This document shows, in pieces, positions 42,201 to 52,800 of a DNA stretch of 64,000 bases. The notes under the pieces are model-generated. The model was not told the origin of the DNA and searched no databases. It was given only the letters and a program-made list of their open reading frames with translations. A program made the translations under genes and the position numbers. Source of the DNA: Gari tellinella (lineage: Eukaryota > Mollusca > Bivalvia > Cardiida > Psammobiidae). The DNA is taken from positions 85,742,198-85,806,197 of the forward strand of contig OV277859.1 in assembly GCA_922989275.2 (NCBI GenBank), in the 5' to 3' direction. The first letter of the stretch is position 1. Each line of letters starts with the position of its first letter.

Positions 42201-43771
42201 GTTCTTACACGAGATGTTTGATATATATAAATATGTACTCTTTCTGGTGATACATGCTTATTATTTTAGTTAATGTAATAGTTTAGATGATAGTTGTTCA
42301 TAGTTTGATATATGAATATTCAGCATGACCCACACGGGTTAAGTAGAAGGTATCCTGGCAGTGATTGGGTTAACAACTTATGTATACACAATTAACCCAT
42401 TACCCCGTAACCTGTTTTTAGTATTGAAGATAGATAAAGCAGGTTGAAAGTAAAGCAGAATGCGCCTCCAGGCGCATTCTGCTTTACTTTCAGCCTGTTT
42501 TAAGCTACCTTCTGCTTGAATACAAAACTTTTTGCTTACGGTACATAATCTTGATTGTATAAATTAGAGCTATTTTCTTTATTGGAGGAATAAATTAAAG
42601 GTGTAAAAAGGAGTATTTATGGGGTAATGGGTTAAAATATTTACCTGCCAGTGGCCCTGCAGTGAGCATACCGATGGCTTTGCACATCTGTAAAAACCCT
42701 ACACCACTGGTAAACTTCTCCGGGCCTGTGAGGTCTAGCACCACCTCCATAGTATGTCCACCACACACGTTAAAGGAGAAAGCCAGAACAGCAACAACAA
42801 CCACGACCCACGTGACCGTGTCCATTACAGGCAACAGAGCCGACGATATGGCGTACACGAGCAGGAACCCATTGTATACAGTGACTGGATCCGCCCTTAC
42901 AAACTGGCCCACGATGCTGCATATAACCTTGGCCAAAGAATTAGATATAGCAAAAACAGTCAACGTAAGGGACGCTGTTGCTGGGCTAAGGCCATACGAA
43001 AGCACTAATGATGGTAAATGTAAAAAGCCCAATGAACTTGATAAAGAAGAGAATAATGAATGTAAACAAAACAGAACAAACTTACTTATTCTGAGCACAT
43101 CAAAAAACGACGTTTTCTCAACTTTTACCAAGGATTTGATGGGAAATAAGACACTCGCACACACGCAGATATTTAAAGATATTCCCCCTAGGATTAAGAA
43201 GCTTCCTCTCCAATGGATTCGAGTGATGAGGAATGGAATTAAGAAGGAATAGAGCGACATGCCGACCATTGGACCCAGTGTTGTCAGTATGGTGATCATT
43301 GCTCGGTATTTCTTGAAGTATCTCGTAACAGATGTAATGAACCCGATGTACATAATGCCATGTCCAAATCCTGCAAAACAGAGGAGTACAATAAGATGAC
43401 TCTTATCCCTAACCCATATCGTTTTGACAACCTGATGGACATTTGCAAACAAATTGGAATCAGATCAGATGGCGTGTAACTATGTACAGTCGAAACTCGA
43501 TACTTCGAACTCGCTTAAATTGAACTTACCAGTATAAGTTTTATGAAACGGGCCCCAGTATCCTAACACACAGAGAGGGAAACGCCATACTTTTCCTGCC
43601 TAATTAAGACAAGCGCAATGCAATGAAATGTAGAACAAGATACATATTTTAGAATATTGAGAGAGAGAGAGAGAGAGAGAGAAAGAAAGAGATATATAGA
43701 GAGAGAGAAGAGAGAGAAACTAAGACACGCACACATACACAGAGAGACAGATGCACAGAGAGACAGAGAGA

Positions 43772-43807
<36 letters not shown>

Positions 43808-46800
43808 CAAACAGAGACAGATAGACAGACAGAGAGAGAGTTCCACACAATACTGTGTTTTAAAAATGTGCTTACGTCAACAGCTTCTTACCTGCAATGA
43901 TCCCATATCCAAGAAAGACGACGAAGAAGTTATTTGTTAGGAATGAGATGACGAGGCCCGTGGACGCCAAGCAGCCCCCGACGTATGAGCAGACCCGAGG
44001 ACCAAACTTGTTTGTCAGCAAACTGCCTATAGGACCTGTAAAACATAAATTAACCCATTTGTGACCACCGTCCTATGACATAGACAAACAGTGTAGACTG
44101 ATCAGACGCCGCATAATGCGGCGTCTGATCAGAGTTTACACTGTTTGCTGATGGGAATTTCAATATAAAACGAAAATGCAAAACCAGGCATCCCTGAGAT
44201 AAAAAATGGACTAATCCAATAATTATATAATCATGCAGAATCCACTGGGCGCAAACGGGTTAAACGTCTGTACATGTACAGTCAAACTCGTGACCATCGA
44301 CCCTTTCAAAAGAGATTGGTTTTGACTTGTTGCAGCTTAATGCAGAACATACAAATAGCTCATTGTTCATTTCTACATTACTTGTTCTCTGATTTAACAA
44401 ACACGTGTCTTTTAAAAGTCGCATTGCTTTTTTTCTAATTGTACACTTTTGGATTTAATACTGGCTAAACTAGAATACAGTAAATTCTGAAAGCTTTCTG
44501 CACTACATTTCCCCTCCTATAAGCAGCCGTATATCTTTAAAGATCAATTTGCTTCTTTATTAATATAAGTCTTACTAAATGTGTATATAAATGTATTTTT
44601 TTTAATGTTGCCTATATAACATGTCTTAAGCGGACATTCTTGAAAGAGGATGATACTTTTGAAGATATATGTGCTTTGAAGGTACATCTCCTGTGTGAAA
44701 AAAGTTATACAGCGCTCCCTCTCTACAACGGCCCTACCAACAACGATTCCCTCCTTACAACGACCCTTGTCTCAGATCCCTAAACAGAACAATTACGTCC
44801 AACCTATTCACGACTGCAATGTCGTCTGCTTAAAATTGTCTTCCGCTGTTTTTCTAAAAATTACATATTTGACCATTTCAGAGTAAAAGAACTTAATGAC
44901 GAGTGACAAACAGCTTTAATCCAGATCAGACGCCGTGTTACGCGGCGTCTGATCTGGATTCAAGCTGTTTGCAAATGTAAACCAATTCCCCTCCCTATAA
45001 CGACTCCCTCCGAAAAACGCACATATTTTTTGTCTCCCATGGCATTGGATGTCGTTGTAGAGAGGGGGCACTGTATATATAAATCTTGTACGGGGTGACA
45101 GCTTAATGCCAGCCAAACGTCAATTAGATAGCTCTTTTACAAGCTTTCTTTTTTTTTACTTTTTGTCATGCATTAAACTGCCTACTGTATTATACGTTGC
45201 TAAGTAACTTAATTTTAAGTGTTCTCGAAACTCTAGTTAACCCTTTACCTGATAGCCTGTTTTTATTATAGAAGATAGGTGACTACTTAAAGCAGGTTGA
45301 AAGTAAAGCATAATGCGCCTTAAGGCTCATTCTGCTTTACTCTCAGTCTGCTTTAAGCTTCCATGGCATGTGCTAGAAGATTGAAAATATTCCATATACA
45401 TGTACTATATATACATGACTGATTGAATTGGAACTATTTTCGTCAGCGGAGGAATAAATCATATCCGCTAAAAGTCGCTTCTATGGGGGAAAAGGTTAAA
45501 CTGTAAAACGATAGAAATGTGCAAACAGTTTGATTCTAGATCATACGCTAAAATAACTCTTATCACTTCATTCAGTTAGAAACATGTACAAACTGATATT
45601 TTGATGTTTTTGCTGACGACGATTTTAGCAGGTTGTTTGATAGGAGGAGGAAGGCATTGGTAAAACAAAAAGCTTAGCTTGCAACCTGGAGACGCTAACG
45701 AGCTAGAAAATCTAGTTGTAAAAAGTAAATAATGAATAATGCGATATAATATAACAGCTGATGTTGACGCCCTACGCAAAAATAGGAGTTACAACATACA
45801 GACGAATTGCAATAACACCCACCTGTATAAAGCGACCATTCTACATAATATCAGTACAGTAAAAGCCCCTGAAGAGACCCTATACATTACATGTATATAT
45901 ATCCATCATATGTCTTTGATTTGCTGTATGCTTTCTCCAAGAAAGGTTTCTAAATAAAGTTTGACTGTATACCGACAAACAATATCACGTAATATTCAGC
46001 AAAAAAAGAATGGATATAAAAGTTATTTCTCTTATACTTGTATATTATTTTTCTTACAGTCAAGCTTGTATATTTACATTCACCCTGTAAAGTCTTTATG
46101 TAATCCTATTAAAACTATGCAGTACATCTGCCGATGAACCTACAACTCGAAACTGGATCTAGCCAGTTCGGATTTCCCCCGTGCTATTCGTGGACTTCTT
46201 CAAATAGACTACATCGGGCACTTAACACTAAGCTCCCATTGGTCGACGATCATATGACACTAGCGGAGTGATACAGACCCATAGGTCGTTGCCATCGCGT
46301 TGCTATGTGTGTAAATGGGTCAAGAAAACAACCGCGACCTGTATTTCTAGAATGTGCTTTTGCAATAGATATTCAAGTTACACTGTTATTTGTTTGCCTT
46401 GTAAGTCTTTTCCATTTACAGAGAGACAGTTTACTGGAAAAAATCCTGAATTTTTAATACAGTTACAGTACATGTAGTTGGGACTACTTTCTCACCATAT
46501 TTAGAAACTGGAATGGCTATTACATCGACATTACATCTATCAAACCTCTTTGACCGGTATATGATAAATTCTTATACAGAAAAACAAATCTGGCCAATAA
46601 ACACATTAAATTGACAAGACAGAAAATATAAATATAAATATAAGGAATAAACAACATCTCTTTGCCGCTCATGACGTTATGACTACATTAGCTTCGGGGG
46701 TTAAATTAAACGTAAACGCCCTTGGGCGTTTACGAAATTTACCCTCTGCGAAGCTAATGTAGCCATACCGTCATGAACGTCAAAAATATGTTGTTTATTC

Positions 46801-49800
46801 CTATAATGGCCCCTTATTGTAATCTTGTGATGATGTTTGGTTACTGTTGTTGTAAAAAAGTTTTATCTCTTGCGCGTATTTTTAGAGTACATGTAATAAA
46901 ACACTTGCATAGTTTGGACGAAAACAATAGGGATGAACATGCAATAATTACGACCACTACAAAGAAGGCTAAATGATTGTATAAAAGACAGGTGGCAGCT
47001 TAAAGCAAGGTGGAAGTGAAAAAGAAAGCTCCTGTAGGAGCTATCTGTTTCACTTTCACATTTATTTAAGCAGCCACATGCCTTTATCACCAAAAATAAC
47101 ACAATTTATTGATTGTAACACAGAAGTTTTATGGTACAGTACAATTATTTAAACGTCCTTGGAAAACGAACTTACTTCCCATGAACCATAGTGTGACAGG
47201 CAGATTACAAAGCCAGCTAACAGCCACCGTACCCATCTCTTTATACTCCTCTATGAACACCGTGTAGTATATACCACCCGTATATACATACCCACCAAGC
47301 ATCACCTGAAATACCAATACCAATTATAATACACTGAAACATCTCTATACTCCTCTATGAACACTGTGTAGTATATACCACCCGTATATATATACCCGCC
47401 AAGCATCACCTGAAATACCAAATTACCAATCATAATACACATAAACATCTCTATACTCCTCTATGAACACAGTGTAGTATATACCACCCGTATATACAAT
47501 GTACATACCCGCCAAGCATCACCTGAAATACCAAATTACCAATTATAATACACTGAAACATCTCTATACTCCTCTATGAACACTGTGTAGTATATACCAC
47601 CCGTATATACATACCCGCCAAGCATCACCTGAAATACCATATTACCCATTATAATACATGTACACTGAAACATCTCTATACTCCTCTATGAACACCGTGT
47701 AGTATATACCACCCGTATATACATACCCGCCAAGCATTACCTGAAATACCAAATTACCAATTATAATACACATAAACATCTCTATACTCCTCTATGAACA
47801 GAGTGTAGTATATATATACCACCCGTATATACAATGTACATACCCGCCAAGCATCACCTTAAATACCAAATTACCAATTATAATACACTGAAACATCTCT
47901 ATACTCCTCTATGAACACTGTGTAGTATATACCACCCGTATATACATACCCGCCAAGCATCACCTGAAATACCAAATTACCAATTATAATACACTGAAAC
48001 ATCTCTATACTCCTCTATGAACACTGTGTAGTATATACCACCCGTATATACATACCCGCCACGCATAACCTGAAATACCAAATTACCAATTATAATACAC
48101 TGAAACATCTCTATACTCTTCTATGAACACTGTGTAGTATATACCACCCGTATATACATACCCGCCAAGCATTACCTGAAATACCAAATTACCAATTATA
48201 ATACACTGAAACATCTTTATACTCATCTATGAACAACGTGTAGTGTATACCACCCGTATATATATACCCGCCAAGCATCACCTGAAATACCAAATTACCA
48301 ATTATAATACACTGAAACATCTTTATACTAATCTATGAACAACGTGTAGTGTATACCACCCGTATATATATACCCGCCAAGCATCACCTGAAATACCAAA
48401 TTACCAATTATAATACACTGAAACATCTTTATACTCATCTATGAACAACGTGTAGTGTATACCACCCGTATATATATACCCGCCAAGCATCACCTGAAAT
48501 ACCAAATTACCAATTATAATACATGTACATTGACAACGCTAAAACAGGGCTAATCCTCTTTGAATAAAGTCTTAAATATTATAAATTATTATTATATGTA
48601 TTGATATAATTGATTTCATAAAATGCAGGTGACAGCTGAATGAAAGGTGAACGAAAAACAGAAAGCTCTATGAGCTTTCTGTTTTATATTTGCAAATTGC
48701 TACATCCAGTTAGTAGTGTTATATTGTTGTTTGTTTTGTATGAAATGCCTTTTGTTTTACGTACTTGTATACATGTTGAGGGCCTCATGGTTGATTGGCC
48801 TTTACCAAATGAGCTCTCTCGTTAAATAAAGTCTTTATTATTATTATTATTATTAATATTATATTCACATTGCTTTAAGCAGTCACCTGCCTCAAAAACT
48901 TGCTAATAAACATACTTTAGTGGTCGTAATAGAGAGGTTTTACTGTTTATGGATACATTTGTACAGTAAACCCAACTTATAAAGGCTTGTTTTCAGTGTG
49001 TCGTGCAAATACATGCATTTCGTTGAAATAACCAAGTGCTATAGGAACACAGCATACATGTAGCTCGCAAACTTCAACCTTTGTAATGCCAAAGCTGACG
49101 TCGGTGAAGGCGTGTTATTCTTCGAACAAGCCAACAACAACAAAAACACTGCTTCATATTTACTATGTTGGGTAGGTGACCGCTTATAGCAAGATGGAAG
49201 TAAATCAGAAAGCTCCTGCAGCAGTTTTCTTATTCACATTGACCCTGCTTTAAACTATCACCTGTCTTTAACACAATAAATAAGTCGTCGTTTGAGTTGT
49301 GGAATGCGGAAATTAACACTACATGTAATTGTACTAAGACTGAAGCTGAGATCTCATAAAACCCCTTATAGCTTGTATAATGTACGTGTAGGACAAAACA
49401 AGTCTTATTGCATTGCACCATTGTACACACCAAGCACAGTTGTCATCTCAGGCTCTGTATCTGTGTTTGGTATACACTGCCAAATGCCGTATCTGATACA
49501 GCTACATAAAATGCGTTAACATCATGTGGGTTTCAAACAATGTATATATTAAGGCCAGTCTTTGACGCGGCAACTGGCCTTGATCTATACACTGTGCGAA
49601 ATGCAATAAGTCAGGGTTTATCATAGCACGGCTCATATATCATTGTACTCTTACAGCAGAGAAGAAGTCATTATTTCCCGTTTAAACGAAACTAAAACAG
49701 AAACGTAATTTTCCCAGTGTCTGATCTGGCTCCAACCGGTTTGTAATGAAAATAATTATTTTAGAACAAATGTGTATATTGGGATGGAATAGAACGAACC

Positions 49801-52800
49801 TTTTAACGTACTTTTAGCTGGAAACTGTTCAAAAGAAGATACTTTGGCGATCTTTAAGACAGATGGCTTCTTAACCCATTACCCCATAAATACGCCTTTT
49901 TACGCCTTTGATATATTCCTTCACTGAAGAAAATAGTTCTAATTTATACGGTCTTGAATATGTATTATAAGAAATACATGTATGTTCTACATTCTAGGAG
50001 ATGATAGCTTAAAGCAGGCTGAAAGTAAAGCAGGATGCGCCTTAAGGCGCATTCTGCTTTACTTTTAGCCTGCTTTAAATGGTCAACTGGCTTCAACACT
50101 AGAAACTGGCTATGGCGTTATGGGTTAATGCAAACTTTACACACTATTAGGCAGAATACAGTTCATTGTTGAACAAAAGGTAGTTGAGAAAGCTTTTCTA
50201 GACAAGCATAAAGCAGCCATTTGTTTCAAAAGACAATACTGCTTGTTAATTGAAAGTTCACCAAAGTTTAATTGTAAGTTCATCTAAGTTTAATTGTTTA
50301 ATGCTTGTTAATTGAAAGTTCAATGCTTGTGTTCGTCAAAGTTTAATTAGTTATATACACCATATTTTATGGCCAAATGAAGGAAGATGTGCCTTTTGGC
50401 ACTTAAGGCAGATGCTTGTAGCAAGATGAAAGTAACAGGGTATTTCTGTGTTGCTGTCATCATAGATTAATCTTGGCTCAGTTTTAACACCATACATGAG
50501 TACATTCAGTACAGTATAACCTGGCTTATCCGACACCTAGTAAATCCGGAAACCTGCTTTATCTGACAATGCTTTGTCGAATTGCATAAGTCGAACTTCG
50601 CTATCTCGAACACGTTTAAGTCGAGCTAACTCGTATTTCTTTTAATGAATTCCTATATCTTAAACTCGCTTAAGTGGAGCATATCCGTATTTCAAAGTTA
50701 AAACGTGGCAAAGCCACGTTTTAACTTTAATATACGGGTATGTTTTACTTAAGCTAGTATGAAATATCAAAGTTCGGCTGTATATCTAAAACCTGCTTTA
50801 ACCGACACACTGCTTTAAACGGCATTATCAGTTGGTACCGAGCAGTGTCGGATAATGCAGGTTATACTGTATTCGTTTGAATTGTCGTAAAACGGGGTTT
50901 TACTGTATCCGGCAGCCATCTATTTATACATTTGCACAGCCGCTGTGACTCTTCCAGAAGATGTACAGTATGTTTTTTGTAACACATTTGTGACGAGGTC
51001 ATGTCAATGTACCTTTTTTACTTTTTACGATCTTTCATGCGTTCATTGAGTGATCAGGCCATGGCTACAGATATTCTAACAGACATCCCAATATTGGTTG
51101 GTATCATTAAATCGAGTAAGTTTATTTCAATATAAACATCTTTTAAAAGTCGTATACATACATATACACAAAGAGGAGAACAAAAGCAATGCTTGCTTAT
51201 TAACCCATTACTATATAAACACGCCTTTCTACGCCTTTTATTCTTTCCTCCGTTGAAGAAAATAGGTTCTTTTTTAACAGTCATGAATAGTTACCATAAG
51301 AAATATTTTCTATATCCTATCAGATAGTAGCTTAAAGCATTCTGCTTCACTTTCAACCTGCTTTAAGGGGTTAACTATTTTCAATACTAGAAACAGGCTA
51401 TGGGGTAATGGGTTGAATTTTCTCCTAGTAAGTTGATCGACTTCTAATTCAATCCACTTTCCGTTTCGTTTCGGTACTGCTTGTCTCATGTAATTTGTAT
51501 GTATATATCCTGCTTAATATGTAAATGCTGATGTACATGTATAGTTACTTGCTGATGTTTCCCGTTATACGGGACTCTGCGGTTGTTATCAATCAAATTG
51601 GGAAACTTGGATTTAAAGTCACACTAACTCTAAAATTTTAGGTTAATTGATTAATGTAATATCGCAATGTGTGTAACGCGACGTTTGACCAGGGTCCAAA
51701 CTAGGGGTGTAACAATATGGTGAAAACCGAATTGCAATATAGTAAAACCTGTCTATAACGGCCACTTAAACGAGAACTAATTGTTTTTTTAAATGACAGG
51801 TGGCAGCTTAAAGCAAGGTGACAGTAAAACAGAAAGCTCCTACAGGAGCTTTCTGTTTTACTGTCACCATGCTTTAAGCAGTCACCTGTCAAAAACAACT
51901 TGGAAATTATCACACTTTAGTGGCCGTTATAGAGAGGTTTTACTGTATATTGCACTACAGAGGAAACGTATTGCAATATATTGTGGCAACTTTTAAGAAC
52001 AAAAATTGGACAAGAATCAGCCTTGCAAACTTATTTAGAGCATTGAAAGGATAAAAGAAGTGCTTTAAATACAGAGGGTCCAAATTAGTATAGACATTTT
52101 CTGGGAATGTTATAACAGTCTTTGTATAACGTTCAAAATTAACAGGGCACCCCTCTCGTATGTGCTCAAATAATATATAGAATATTGCAATACGGAAACA
52201 CCGTATTGCAATACACGTATTGCTAAGAGGAGTATTGCAATATAATAATATATTGCCGTAGAGTTACACCCATGGTCCAAACTGTTTGCAAAGTGCCATT
52301 GTACTCGGTGTAATGCGGTGAAGGGGTTAGATATATAGTGTCATGTGAGTATTGTGCTCACATTATTTGAACCCTTGATTGAATAATACATAAGTGTAAC
52401 CTAATAACCCGTTCACTGCCATGACGTCATCAATGTTGAACAATGTTCGTCTGCTTTTATTGCTCAAATTCAAAGTTTAGGTATTTTCACGCAAGACATA
52501 TTGAAATAAATTTCAAACAGTTTGGATCCTGATCAGACGCCGCGTCAGGTTCCAAACTGTTTACAAATAGCTAGTGTACTCGGGACAAGTCATTGAAGGT
52601 GTTGACCCGTGCTCTTATATGTACAGTAAAATCTCTCTATTACGATCAATAAATTGTTTTTAATTAATTTGTGTTTAAGGCAGGTGACTGCTTAACGCAA
52701 GGTGAAAGTAAAACATAAAGCTCTTGTAGGATCTTTCTGTTTTACTTTCACATTGCTTTAACCCTTTGAACCCTAGTCCCGCATTTAGGCGTCCTTTTCA

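Larger units (their letters stand above)
51640..52325. mobile_element. TTAA-K1 MITE remnant hosting a hAT-like element
   Basis: AACGCGACGTTTGACCAGGG before the insertion and GGTCCAAACTGTTTGC after it are one K1 right arm; right end GCGGTGAAGGGGTTAG. Confidence 0.65.

Noticed and set aside
42662..43252. 196-residue frame on the plus strand
   Set aside because: It is antisense to transporter exon 4, which has signatures and splice sites; the plus frame has none.
43563..43850. Ser/Leu-rich 'membrane protein' frames on the minus strand
   Set aside because: They translate a (GA)n microsatellite.
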